Source of the DNA: Ichthyophthirius multifiliis
Lineage: Eukaryota > Ciliophora > Oligohymenophorea > Hymenostomatida
DNA: 41,115 bases
Assembly (NCBI RefSeq): GCF_000220395.1
Contig: NW_004086905.1
Coordinates: 1-41,115, forward strand
Direction: 5' to 3'
Under the pieces are notes generated by a model. That model was not told the origin of the DNA. It was given only the letters and a program-made list of their open reading frames with translations, and made no database searches. Positions 1-16,124 of this stretch are shown in pieces. How positions within the stretch are numbered: the stretch's first letter is position 1; every line of letters begins with the position of its first letter. The translations under genes and the position numbers were made by a program.

Positions 1-880
1 ATAGTTTTTTTATTTATGATATTTAAAAATTATTCTCTAATTATGAAACTTTTTCTTTATCATCTGCATATAAATATTTTTCTCTCATATTTAAGTTATG
101 GCTTTTCTAGTTATTATTTTCTTTTTAAATAGTTATTGACTATTCTTTTAGTTTTCATCCTTTAGTTTATTTAATGAAATTGATTATTTATTTTATTTTA
201 TATTAGTTAGATTTTCCAAGTTCTTTAAAATTATATTTTATTGAATTAAATTGATTATTTTTATTTATTTAATAAAAAATTAGTTTTATTTATTTAGAGA
301 AGTAAAGCAGTTTATATAATAATATTTTAATTTATTTGACTTTGAACTTTTATTTATTTATAGAATAAAAATTTATTTAAATAGCTTACTCTTTTAGTTA
401 TAAACGTATTTTCTAAATTTAAAAAAATATTTTATATAATAAATTAGTGATTTAATTTTGTATTACGGATTTTCTAAATTTAAAAATATTTATATATATA
501 TAATTATATCGATATTATCTAAATCATTGTAAATACAATAAAAAATAAAAATACTCTAATACTTAATTAAAAATTTATTATTATGTACTTATTTGTATTA
601 ATAATAATTAAATATTATTTTATTAATTATTATATTAGGAATAACTATTTTTTTTTAGTACAAAAAATTAAAACATATAATAATATATTAAATTAATTTA
701 TTAGTATATTTTTAAAATTAAATTACTTATATTTTTATTTCTTAATAAAAATATTTTAAATATCTAACTCTTCATTTTCAAAGATAATTACTTTAAGAAA
801 AAAAAAATTAAAAAAAAAATCTAAAATTAAATTTAGTAAAATGGAATAAAGTATAAATTTTTTATATTAAAATAATTAAT
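1..880. other. AT-rich noncoding leader region
   Basis: I see no gene here. The sequence is almost pure A and T with many short runs and no stretch of coding-like composition on either strand. It presumably holds the promoter of the ARS2-like gene to its right, but no motif can be singled out. Confidence 0.5.
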
Positions 881-882
881 AA

Positions 883-3431
883 ATGGTTTATAATAAATTA
901 AAGCATAAAACTTTTTTTTACAAACTCTAAGTTATTAATTAAATAATAAATAGGTAGGTCAGAAAGCTCATAAAAGCGTAAATATAGTTCTTCAAACAGT
1001 TCAAAGTAAATAAATATAAAATATATTAATATAAATGTAATAAATTATTTATTTAATTACAGATCAGACAATAGAAAAGCATATAAGGGTTAATTCATAA
1101 ATATATTTCAGCAGAAAATATGAAAAATAAAATTAATTTTTTTAAAAAATAGAAAAAAATAGTAGAAGCAGATCTAAAAGTAAATCAGAAGGTCGTAAAA
1201 CTAAAAGGTAAAACTAAAAAAATTTTTATTTATCCTAATTAATATTAATAATAAATAGTAAATATTACCCATATATATATTATAATTAATTATATGCAAT
1301 TTAATATAAAAATAAAATCTTAAGAAAATGATAGACACAATAAATTTAATAGATCAACTTCTAGAAGTCCCCGTAAAATAAATATATATATATATATAAA
1401 CGAATTATATTTATAAAAAATATAAATAGCTAGAAAACCAAATAATCAATTTAACTAAAAAAATAAGATATAATATTCCTATGCTTGACGGGCCTTTAGT
1501 CAATTTTAGATAATTTATGGAATTATAAGTAATTTGTTTTTTTTCAATTGAATAAATATATAAATATTATTTTAAAAAATATTTTAACAAATTAGACTGA
1601 TAGAGTATATACGCATAAAGCTGAAACTCATTATCAGTATTATAAAAAATAATGGGAAAAACGACAAAATGAAATATTCCATAAAGAACATCAGGTTATT
1701 AATTTATAATTTTATTTTTGTTTTTAGTTTTTAAAATAATATATTATTATATAATGTTTTTTTGTATTATCGATGCAAAATTTTTAAATAAGGATGAAGA
1801 GTGGTTTAAAGAAAAATATGATCCATTTGTTAGTGAAATTGTTTTGAATGAAAGACAATAAGAAATTTAAAAAATAGCTGAATCTTTTTTTAATGATTAT
1901 AAAAATAATTTATTTGATTCTATTTCTTTTGATATTGATGAAGAAGTAATTTATATTTATAATTTTATAAAAAATAAAAAAAAAAAAAAAAACGCATAAA
2001 AAATTTATAAAAAAAGAAATTATAAGAAATATAATCAAATGATAACAATGAAGAAACTTAAGAAGAGAATGCAGATAATAAGGTAAATTTAGGAGTTACC
2101 CACTAGAAAGTATATATATATATATATATTTTATAAAATATTATTAAATAAAATAGATATATTTAAATGAAAATTTTCAAATTAGTTAATCTCCCTATTT
2201 TGGATTTGATCCTATCGAAAATACACTTTTTATAAAATTAATACCATAAGATATAGGTAGGTAGGAAATAAATTAAGTTATTAAAAAAATTCCTGGCTTT
2301 TAATCATTTTCAATATCAGAACCAATACCAAGTTAAGGATTTTAAAGGTTAAAAATAATATACTTATTTTTATATTTTAATAAATTAAATAAGATATGGA
2401 TGGATTACATTTGAGAAATTCGAATAATTTAATGAAGCATATGAAAGATTTAAGAAAGATTGCTTAGTCATAAATAAATTTGAGTTTAATATAGTAAAAA
2501 ATAATTAAAAAAGAATGATAAAAGTAGCACAAAAAGTAAATATTAAGAAATCTTAAACAGATTTTGAATATACTGTAAAACTTATCAAAGCGTTCGACTA
2601 ATAAAAAGGAATTCAAAATAATTCTATTATAACAGATAAATTTTCTTTTAAAAATTTAGATACTAATTTACTTTATTTAAGAAGAGTACATTCATATTGT
2701 TATTATAGCGGAATTTAAGTAATTATAAAAATAAAATAATAATATTAAATTTTTTATTAGTGCTATGATGAAAGAGCCTTATCTAGTAAATGTGGATGCA
2801 TTCATTTAAGATTAAAAAGTGATTTTAATGCAGAAGATGAAAAATGGGAATAATTGCCTAATTGGCAAAATAAAGTCTAGGAATTTGCCTAACAAAAACT
2901 TTAGGAAATTGAGCAATCTAAAGATTAATTACGAGGAAGTGCTTTATTTAATAACAAACTTGCTTCAAAAATTATATATAAAGTTTAAAAATCAATGAAA
3001 AATGAAACTGGTGCCTGGCCTTGCTTTTATTGTTAGAAAAAATTTAAAGCCTCTGATTATTTAGTAAAGCATATTGATTTAAAACATAAAGATGAGGAAA
3101 AATATTAATTTGAATTAAAAAAAGTATTATTATTATTATTTTTATTTTTTTTAATTATCTTATAAAAAAGATGAGACTTTATACTTCTTTAGAATTATAT
3201 TCAAATGATAAAAATAAAATAACGCATTAACCTACTTTATCAAAAGATGGATAATATTTTTAAAGTTTTATGAATAAAAGCAAAAAGTATAATGATTACA
3301 ATAGAGATAAAAAAACTTACTATAAAAAAAACAATTAGCATTAATTTAAAGATCTAGACGAGCCTGAAGCTAATACAGAAAATTAGTAAAATACAAATGT
3401 AAAAAGCACAATTAATTATTTAGATATTTGA
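883..3431 (+). CDS. ARS2: ARS2/SERRATE homologue, zinc-finger RNA-processing protein
   Basis: ARS2 (SERRATE in plants) links the nuclear cap-binding complex to RNA processing and decay, including microRNA maturation. The visible order matches the family. First come Arg/Ser-rich exons (for example RSRSKSKSEGRK near 1160-1200). Next is a short conserved segment, VNFRQFMELQ (about 1499-1530). The N-terminal family domain follows, with EEWFKEKYDPFVSEIVLNER near 1800. After it is an RRM-like region (ENTLFIKLIP near 2220), then LLYLRRVHSYCYYSG (near 2670). Last is the family zinc finger GAWPCFYCQKKFKASD...HIDLKH (near 3010-3090). The gene has at least seven short GT-AG introns. TAA and TAG are read as Gln; the stop is TGA at 3429-3431, after INYLDI. 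The start is not settled: the nearest upstream ATG (883) is out of frame with the Arg/Ser-rich exon at about 953-1005, so a first exon or unseen intron is missing. The family call is strong. Confidence 0.9.
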
Positions 3432-4406
3432 AAGTTGAGAATAGAATAATTGAAAAAAAAAAAAAAAAATTATATAAATTAAAAAATTATTATTTCAAAT
3501 TATAAAAATAAATAAAATTCATTATAATTGGTAATAAATAGTTAATTATTTTATATAATATTTTAGATAATTTTTAAAAAAATTTAATTTTAATTATTTC
3601 TTTTTTTAATAAGTTTTATTTTAAATTTTAAAATATAATTAACATATTTTTATTATTTTATTCTATCTAAATTTATTATATGTCATTTTTTTTAAATTAA
3701 AATAATTTTATTTTAATAATATTAAAAAAATTATATACATTTTAATTTTAAAAAATAAAAATATTATCACTAATGAATTTAAAATGTTGTAAAAAAAATT
3801 ATTCTTAAAAATTTTAATTTACAAAATAATAATAAAAAAAAGATGTAAATAATAAAACTCAAAATTTTTTATTATTATTTATTATGAAAGAAAAATCATT
3901 TTTTATTTAATTACAATATGTAAATCGCTAACAGACTAATACATGATTATTATGATAATATATGAAATACTTAAACTGTTATTATAAGTTAAAATCTATT
4001 TAAAATGAAGATTATAAAAATTAACACAACTCTTAATCAAGTTTTATATGTCCCCTAAAATGATATTTGATCTAAATAATAACTAAAAGTTTAAACATAA
4101 AAAACTACTTGACTAATAAGTAGATTAATAAAATTAATTATATTTTATGCTATTATAAAAATAAAAAAATTTAGAAACTAAAAAATCAAAAACTATTTTT
4201 TATTTATTCCTAAAATAATATATATATTTGTTATAAAAATTAAGTTAAATTTTTAATTTTAAATAGTAAAAATAGATAAAATATAATATTATTTTATATA
4301 CTATAATAAAATAAATATTTTAATATACTTATGTTAATATGATAATTATTAAGAATTAAATTTTTAATTATAAATAATATTATAATTCTATATTTATTTC
4401 TTATAT
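3432..4406. other. Noncoding gap between convergent genes
   Basis: The ARS2-like gene and the CFAP144-like gene end toward each other here. The gap is AT-rich with homopolymer runs and I see no gene in it. A perfect 6-bp inverted repeat (CTACTT...AAGTAG, near 4107-4126) is the only local structure noted, and its meaning is unknown. Confidence 0.5.
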
Positions 4407-4574
4407 TCATTTTACTTTATTAGAAAAAGGAGATATTCTTAACATATTATAATATTCATTTGCATATTCAGTTTCGTTACAAGTTTTTTTGGGATAATTA
4501 AATTAATTTTAATTTCTTTAAGGGCTTAAGCTTCTAGCATACTAGTATTAAACAATAAAATAAATAAATTAAGT

Positions 4575-4613
<39 letters not shown>

Positions 4614-5251
4614 AATACAATATTTTTTATATTAATAATTATATTTTTAAATTATATTCTTATATTTAATTTTATAATTACCTTATTATACCATCCTAAG
4701 TCTTAATTTGATGTTTATGGAAATTTGTATTTTTAAGTTGGAGTTTAACCAATATGGGATAACTTTGTTAATATTTCCTCTAGTTATAAATATGAAATAA
4801 TTAAATTTTTGCAATGCAAATTTATAGTTTACAAAATAAATATATTATTTATTATATATCATTTTTAATTTTATTTTACAGTTTAATTCTGGCGACTTAT
4901 TAGTTTCCATTCCTTCAGGTAGTTTAGTAAAATCTAAAAAAGGGTTTTTAGTTCCAGAATTTTTCATTTATTATTAGACAAAAATATTATTATTTGGCTT
5001 ATCTGAATATAAGAAAACTATTTATATTTAGTTAAAAATAAATATTTTTATATAATATTACTTTTTCTTGGATTTATTGAAAAATGCATATATATTTATT
5101 GCTTAGATCTTTCTTTTAATATAACTTCGTTCCATGTTCTCATTTCCTTTATATATATATATATATAATATTTTTATTATAAATATTTATTTAATAAGTT
5201 TACAGCGACTGGGCTTTTATCTCTTACTCTTTTATCTTGTTTATCAGCCAT
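4407..5251 (-). CDS. CFAP144: CFAP144 (FAM183) family cilium-associated protein
   Basis: CFAP144/FAM183 proteins are short microtubule inner proteins of ciliary doublets. The start is ATG at 5251 (MADKQDKRVRDKSPVA), followed by an intron ending at AAAG. The next exon reads RTWNEVILKERSKQQIYMHF and then SINPRK, which lines up with the family segment in which a short helix is followed by a Y-x-V-NP-RKI motif. Later exons give SHIGQTPTQKYKFPQTSNQD and then LGWYNK, matching the family K-K-Y-P-x-T-x-x-x-x-x-GW block, and finally NETEYANEYYNML. The TGA stop is at 4407-4409. At least four small introns split the gene; the one around 4546-4680 carries a (TA)n run at about 4580-4607. The match rests on remembered motifs spread over several exons, so the family is likely rather than certain. 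Ciliates would be expected to carry this protein. Confidence 0.8.
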
Positions 5252-5465
5252 TAATTTTTATATTTAATTATTATTAATTATTATTTTTATTTATTAATTA
5301 ATTTATTTATTATAAGAAATAAAAATTAGTTATTTTGGCAATTTTTATATATAAATAATATTTTAAATTAGTTGACATAAATAAAATTAAAAAATACTGA
5401 AAAATAATAATAAAAAAAAATAATATTTTTTTGTTCTGAATAAACAATATTTTATAATATAAAAA

Positions 5466-9758
<4,293 letters not shown>

Positions 9759-10459
9759 TATATTTTTTTATTTTTTTATATTTCTATTTTTATTGAATTT
9801 TATTTTTTTGATGTTAATTAATAAATATATTTATACTATATAAGAACATTTTTATAACATATAAATTATTTTTTTCTTATCTAAAGAATATAATATTCAA
9901 ATATTTATAATTGATATTTGATTATTTAATACTTTTTATTTGATTTATTAAGTAAATTTTAATAGTCAGTAAATTTGTTAACTTTATTTTATTTATACGA
10001 AAATAACTTTTTTTAAAGAAAATAAAATTTATAATTTCAAAATTTTAATAGAAATAAAAAATATTAATCAATCTATTATAAAATTAGATTTAAAATAAAA
10101 TATAATTAATTTATTTTATTTAATAATAATATTTTTATTTTTTATAAATAAATTCTATTTTTTTAATGTATTATTTTATATTTATTATTTAAATTTATAA
10201 AAATTATTTATTATGATAATATTTATGTATTATAGTTTAAAATTATTTTAATGTATAATTTTTTCTCTTTAATAATATATATAATTTTTTTTTTTAATAT
10301 ATAAAGAAAAGAGTTAAATAATTTATAATTAAAATATAAGAAAAAATATTTATATAATATGAAAAACTCTATTTTATTTTAATACAAATTTAAAGTATAA
10401 ATTAATTTTTTCAAAAAATAAGATAAAAAGGCAAATTTAAAAAAAATAATTAAGTAAAA
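9759..10459. other. Divergent intergenic promoter region
   Basis: This 0.7 kb gap lies between the divergent 5' ends of the ABC transporter (-) and the eL27 gene (+), so it should contain both promoters. The sequence is nearly pure A/T and no specific element can be identified. No coding-like stretch is seen. Confidence 0.5.
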
Positions 10460-11046
10460 ATGGCTAAATTGTATAAATAAAATAAAAAATATATATAAAT
10501 TAAATTCTAATAATAAAAAAAATAGCTTAAAATACGGAAGAGTAGTAATTCTTTTATAAGGCAGGTTTGCAGGAAAAAAAGCAGTTATTGTTAAATCACT
10601 TGAAGATGGAAATAAAGTATTCATAAAAAAAATATATGTTTATTAAAAAAAAATAAAGGATAGAAAATTCGGATTTGCATTAGTTGCTAGGGTAGAAAGA
10701 GTTCCAAGAAGAGTAACAAAAAGAATGGGACAAAAAAAAATTGAAAAAAGAACTGTGATTAAACCATTCGTTAAATATGTTAACTTAAATCACATTATGC
10801 CCACAAGGTATAAAATTAATTAATTAAAAAAATATTGTGTATTTATTTATAAAATAATATAGATACTCTGTTAAAGACTTATGTGATTTCAAAGATTTAG
10901 TCAAAGAAGATAAAATAAAATCAGGAGCAAGAAAAGAAGTAAGAGATGAATTAAAAACATAGTTCTAAGCTAGATACAGAGGATTAAATCCCGATGAAAA
11001 AAATGCTTCTCATTACAAATTCTTCTTTTCAAAATTAAGATTTTGA
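10460..11046 (+). CDS. RPL27: 60S ribosomal protein L27 (eL27)
   Basis: This is a component of the large cytosolic ribosomal subunit. Four exons splice cleanly in frame: 10460-10470, 10526-10616, 10659-10807 and 10863-11046. The introns are 55, 42 and 55 nt and all begin GT and end AG. The product is 144 residues, close to the usual eL27 length. It starts MAKFLKYGRVVILLQGRFAG, has the family block MGQKKIEKRTVIKPFVKYVN, then NHIMPTRYSVKD, and ends KFFFSKLRF before TGA. The start ATG is fixed because exon 1 contributes only MAKF and the next exon continues the conserved N-terminus directly. One Gln is encoded by TAA in the GRF region (position 15) and another by TAG in exon 4, which supports the ciliate code. 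This is the most completely resolved gene in the window. Confidence 0.98.
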
Positions 11047-11980
11047 TTTATTTTATAGCCTTTACTTTTTTTATAAATATACAAATATTTTAAAAAAATT
11101 ATGTTATATTTTTTATATTCGTGTAATGAAAATTAAAATATTTAAATTTTTTTAATCATAATATCAATTTATATTTTTATATTTGTATTTTAAATAAAAA
11201 ATTTTATTATGATTTTATAAAATAATAAATTTAATCAATATAATTTAAGTATATTTATATATTTATATATTTATATATTTATTATTTATATACATATTTT
11301 TCATTTTTTTTTCTTATATATTACAATATTTATTTTTATTAATTTAATTTTATTTAATTTCTTTAAAATTTTTAAAATTTTTAAAATTTTTTAAATTTTT
11401 ATTAATTTTTTTTTTTTTTTAATAATCTAAATAGTTATAATATATATTTTTTTTGTTTTTTTATTTTCTAATATTAATTTATATTTTGTTAGTTATTTAA
11501 AGAATTTTCTGAAAAAAATTAAAAACTATATAAATATTAAATTCAATTTCATTATATTAAAAAAAATTAGTATATTAAATTCTATTTTTATAACTTTTGT
11601 ATTTAATATTTTTTAATTTAAACTATAATTAATTATATATATTAATTTTAAATAATTAAATTATAATATTTTTTATATAAAGTTATTGACTTAATAATTA
11701 TTATTGTTATTTTTTATAAAAGTCTTCTATAATTTTATTCGAGTTTCTTATTATTATACATTATATTAAACTATATATTTAATAATTAAAAAAATAAACA
11801 TTTTTAATATTAAAAATATAAAATCTTATTATATAAAAAAATATTAAAATTAAAATATTATTAATAAAAAATATTATTTAATTATTTTTTTAAAAATAAA
11901 AGTATATATATATTTAATATTTATTTTATTAATAAATAAATAAAAAAACATTAAAATTTTTTTTATTAAAATAAATTAAT
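11047..11980. other. AT-rich noncoding gap
   Basis: I see no gene in this 0.9 kb. It is nearly pure A/T with long T runs and short ATATTT-type repeats (near 11250-11290). It lies between the 3' end of eL27 and the start of the coiled-coil gene, both on the plus strand. Confidence 0.5.
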
Positions 11981-14676
11981 ATGAACAATAACAAAGATAA
12001 CAGTTAAAATTAAACTTTAGCTGAGTTAACAAATATTAGAAATGAAATTGAAAGAATGAATAATTACTACACTAAACTTCATGAAAAGGAATAAAGCCTA
12101 CGAGTAATGTTATAAAACTAATAAATTCTTTAATAAAAGCATAATTATGCTTAAAATCATTCATATTCGCCTTAACCATTATATGCGTAAATTTTAGGAT
12201 AAGTAGCTCCTGAAAAAGGATCTAATTAAGCATTTTCCTATTCAAAATAAAATAATAATGAAATATAATCATAAAATAATCCGGCAAGTTAAACAAATGA
12301 AGAAATTAAAGACTAATCAAATAATAATTTAAGTAATAATAATTAATCAAGTTGTGTAAATAACAATAATTTGAATCCAAACATTAATAAGAATGTTCGT
12401 GGAGTTTAATAACATGAACAACCTTCTGAAAAAAATCAAATGATTATTAATTAATAAATACGTTAAAATGAACTCAATTAGCATTATAATACAATAGAAC
12501 AAGACGAATTATTAGTAAATAATAATCAAAATAATCCTTAACATATTCCTTAATAATAATAATCTTTGTAAACATTTGGATTAAATAATTAGAATTCGGA
12601 TGATTTTTAAAATCAATAAAATATGTAATATGCTTAATAATAAAATATGATGTTAATATAAAACTAATAAGATTAAAATTATTAATAGCATGTTTCTAAA
12701 AAGCCTTCAGTAGTTCCCGATTAATTCGGTTTTGTGCAAAATAATGGCAATAATCTTAATAATAATTTTGTATTCGAAAATTATATTTAAAATAATTAAT
12801 AATATGGGGTTGGTAATAATAATATGAATAATATTCCTGAAGCATAAATTGTATTTATTTTGAATTAATTAGTATAAACTCCATAAAATAAAGAAATTTT
12901 TAAAAAATAATTATTATAAAATGTATAAATACGATAAATTTTAGAAGAAATTAAAAAAGAATAGGAAAAAAAATAAAAGGAAGTAGCATAAAAAATTTTC
13001 TTTGAAAAATAAAAATTAGAAACTAATTAAGTTGTTTAATAAAAAGAAGAAGAAATAAAATAATTGAAAAACACAAATAATTTAATTAAATCTAAAATTA
13101 AAGATTTATAAGATGAAGTTGAATTATGGAAAGCTAAAGCAGTTGCATTAAATAAAAATAATTAAGTATTTTAAATATAATAAAAATATATATATAAATA
13201 CATTAATATTAAATATTATAAATAAGAATTAAAAAATTTTTTATTAATTAATCTCAATCAATCAAACATTCATTTATAAATTAAAAAATAAAAAATATAG
13301 GATGGAACATATGCTTAACTTATTTATGACTAAGAGTTAAAAAAGCTTTCATTAGTTATTTTGAATTAATAAAAAGAAATAGAAGAGTTGAAATAAAAAG
13401 CATTAGATAGAGGAATTATAAATGTTAATAACCCAGATCAATCAAATTTTTAAAATGGTAGTGAAAAAATAACTTAATAAAGAGTATTTTTATTATATGC
13501 TGAAATCGAAAGATTAAGATCTTTAGTAAATAAATATAAGGAAATTTAACCTTAAGATGAATTAAATATATCATCAATAAATTAAAAAAAAAAGCAAATT
13601 TTCTAATAATCATCAAATACATTTAGCAATGTAGCAATAAATAATAATAACAATATTTCACAATCATAGGACATATAAAAATTTACGACGAATGTTAGAA
13701 CAAAAGATATAAGAAATCGATGAATGGTAAATGAAATTTGCAAAACTAGCATAATAAGCATAAGAAAGAGACTAATTAGAACAGGAGGTTATTAGATTAA
13801 AATAAGCTTTAGAAGAAACTTTATTAGGAAATTCAATGCAAAGGAATTAAAATTAAGTATTTTAATTTTATTTTATTTTTTTATAATAATTATAAGAATT
13901 ATCATGAAAGTGAACGTGTTTAAATTCTATAAAATGAAATATAAAAGCTAGCAGAAGTATTAAGAGAAAAAATAACCGAAAATGAAATTTTAAGATAAAA
14001 TTAGGTTGCAATGAATTAAAGCTTGAAATTAAATGTTAATCAAGTCAATTAGTTTTAATAAGAATGTGAAAATAAAAATTAATAGTTGACAAATGAGTTA
14101 GCGAAAGTTACAGGAATTTTAAAAGAAAAATTTAAATAAAATAATGAGTTAACTTAATATATTTAATAAATTGAATAATTAAATAAATAAAAAAATCACG
14201 AAAATCAAGTTATTATGTAAAGAATGTAATAATTATAAAATACAATTTAAGGACTTTAATAATTGAACAATAAAATTGCTTAATATGAGCAAAGTTTGAT
14301 GATTCTTAAGTAAGAGTTAGAAAAAAATTAGAATGTTTTAAAAGATAAAATTAAAGAAAATGAAATTCTTAAATAAAATATTCAGAGATTACAATAACTT
14401 TAAAATTAAAAGGGGTTTATTTTTTTTGTTATTTTTTTTATTTAAATATATTTTTTTTTTGTTTAAAAAGAACTTTTTGAATAAGAATTAAGGAAATTCT
14501 AATAAGCTTTTGAAATTAAAAATAAAGAATGTGAGGATTGGAAAAATAGATGTAAATAAATAGAATAAAAATTAGCTTAAGCATCTTAAATTGAAGCTAG
14601 AGCTAAAGATTCTGAAGTTAAATTAAGAAATCTTATTTAAGAAATATCTCTTTTACCATAAAAACTTAAATTTTGA
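11981..14676 (+). CDS. Gln/Asn-rich coiled-coil protein, function unknown
   Basis: I do not recognise a family. The ATG at 11981 opens MNNNKDNSQNQTLAELTNIR, followed by about 250 residues rich in Gln and Asn (most Gln as TAA/TAG). From about 12830 a region rich in Lys, Glu and Gln with heptad-like spacing takes over (for example EEIKKEQEKKQKEVAQKIF, and later LEQKIQEIDEWQMKFAKLAQ). It runs to a C-terminal LIQEISLLPQKLKF and TGA at 14674-14676. Three introns are visible, near 13169-13230, 13857-13900 and 14411-14470. The layout, a low-complexity head and a long coiled coil, suits a cytoskeletal, basal-body or scaffold protein, but this is inference. The frame breaks once around the A-run at 13677-13681. 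One extra A would join SQSQDIQK to NLRRMLEQ, so a base miscount is the simplest explanation; a true frameshift is possible. Confidence 0.8.
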
Positions 14677-14846
14677 AAATTTTTTAAATATATATTTTTT
14701 TGATTCAGATAAAAATTTAAAAGAATATTTTTTTATATTTTTAATTATTCAAAAAATATAATATTGCAATATAAAATAAAAAAAGATATTATTTAATTGT
14801 ATCAATTTTAATGATTTTTTTAAAAAAATATTATTTTGAATTTTAT

Positions 14847-15865
14847 TCAAAAATCATTCTTAAAAATCTTAACCTTCTTCTTATTTCTATTTAACTGAGT
14901 TGCTTTAATTAGATAATTTAATTTTCTTCTTTTTTTCTTTTTATCTTGATTTTTTATTTCTTTATGTTTTTTAACAAAAGCTCTTAAAATTCCAACTTTA
15001 TCATTTTTATGCTCATTAAAATTAAATCCATATTTTCTCCCGAATCTATAGAATAAAAAATATATATATATAAAAATTTATAAAAATAGAAGAAAAAAAA
15101 CCTAATTTATAATAAATAATCATCCAAAGATTTTTTAGAAATCTAAACTTTATTTGCTGCTTCTTCTAAAGATAGTCTATTTTATTTCATTTCGCCTTCT
15201 TATATCGATCCATTATATAAATTTCTCCATTCTACAACTTTCTCTATAATATAACCAATTTTTCTTTCTTTAGTTCTTCTGCATTAATTTGGAACTTTTT
15301 GTTTTTCTTCTTAGTTTTTATTATTTTATTCGTAATTATTTTCCTCAAACATTACTTAATGAATTAAACTAATTTGATTTTCTTTACATTTTATTTTAAG
15401 CTAAAATTTTTAGATTTATATATTCTTTATTAAAATATATGATATTTTTTTACTTCTGTAAAGTTTTTATAGTCTTCTTGGGGAATTGTTATATTATCAG
15501 GTAGAGGATCAAATCCACAATTTATAAATATTTATGCATCTTGGCAAAAATAATAAATCATATTTTTATTTATAGGAAAACCCATTTATTTTAACTAATT
15601 TATTAATTGACAAAGTTATATTTCATTATTGTCGTTTATAAAATTATCTATATTAAATTAAGGTATTAATTCAGTTATTTTTTTTTAATTCTTTTCTATA
15701 ATTACTAAAATTATGTTAATCTTTATTTATTTTAATTAGATTAATTTTCCTCTTAATATGAAAAAAAAAAAATATATTTACATGGAAATCATTAATACTA
15801 TTTTCACTTTTTATTGGGTTATCTTACATTTATATTTCTTAACTACAAAAAATATTACCAATCAT
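14847..15865 (-). CDS. Small basic protein with helix-turn-helix-like region
   Basis: The C-terminal two thirds are clear. They read RRTKERKIGYIIEKVVEWRN, then RLSLEEAANKVQISKKSLDD, YLLQ, an intron (about 15043-15105), RFGRKYGFNFNEHKNDKVG, and a Lys/Arg-rich tail ending VKIFKNDF, with TGA at 14847-14849. The segment SLEEAANKVQISKKSLDDYL has the rhythm of a helix-turn-helix (helix, turn at VQIS, recognition helix), and the tail is strongly basic, so DNA or RNA binding is likely. I recall similar KR...SLEEAA...ISKKSLDDYLLQ proteins in other ciliates without known function, but cannot check this. Upstream exons read QMGFPINKNMIYYFCQDAQI and GFDPLPDNITIPQEDYKNF. The start ATG at 15865 (MIGNIFCSQEIQM) is the best candidate, but the splice joining it to the rest is unresolved. 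Confidence 0.75.
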
Positions 15866-16124
15866 TTTTTTATTTTTTCTATTATTTATTTATAAATTAA
15901 TTCTAATAATAAATTTATAACATATGTAAGTTTACTTTTTTGAATTATAAACATAATTAAATTAAATAAATTATTTATAGTTTGACTTTCATAATAAAAA
16001 AATATAATAATTCATTAATTTTTTATCAATAAAAATAAATATATAAATATGTACTATTTTTTTATTTTTTTTTCTAAAATGAAAAAATCAATTTATATCA
16101 ACTTGTACATAAATTATTTTATAT

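Noticed and set aside
883-1005. ATG at 883 as a clean first exon of the ARS2-like gene
   Set aside because: Its frame gives Lys/Gln/Ile sequence, while the other frame gives an Arg/Ser-rich head typical of the family. The true start is therefore unresolved.
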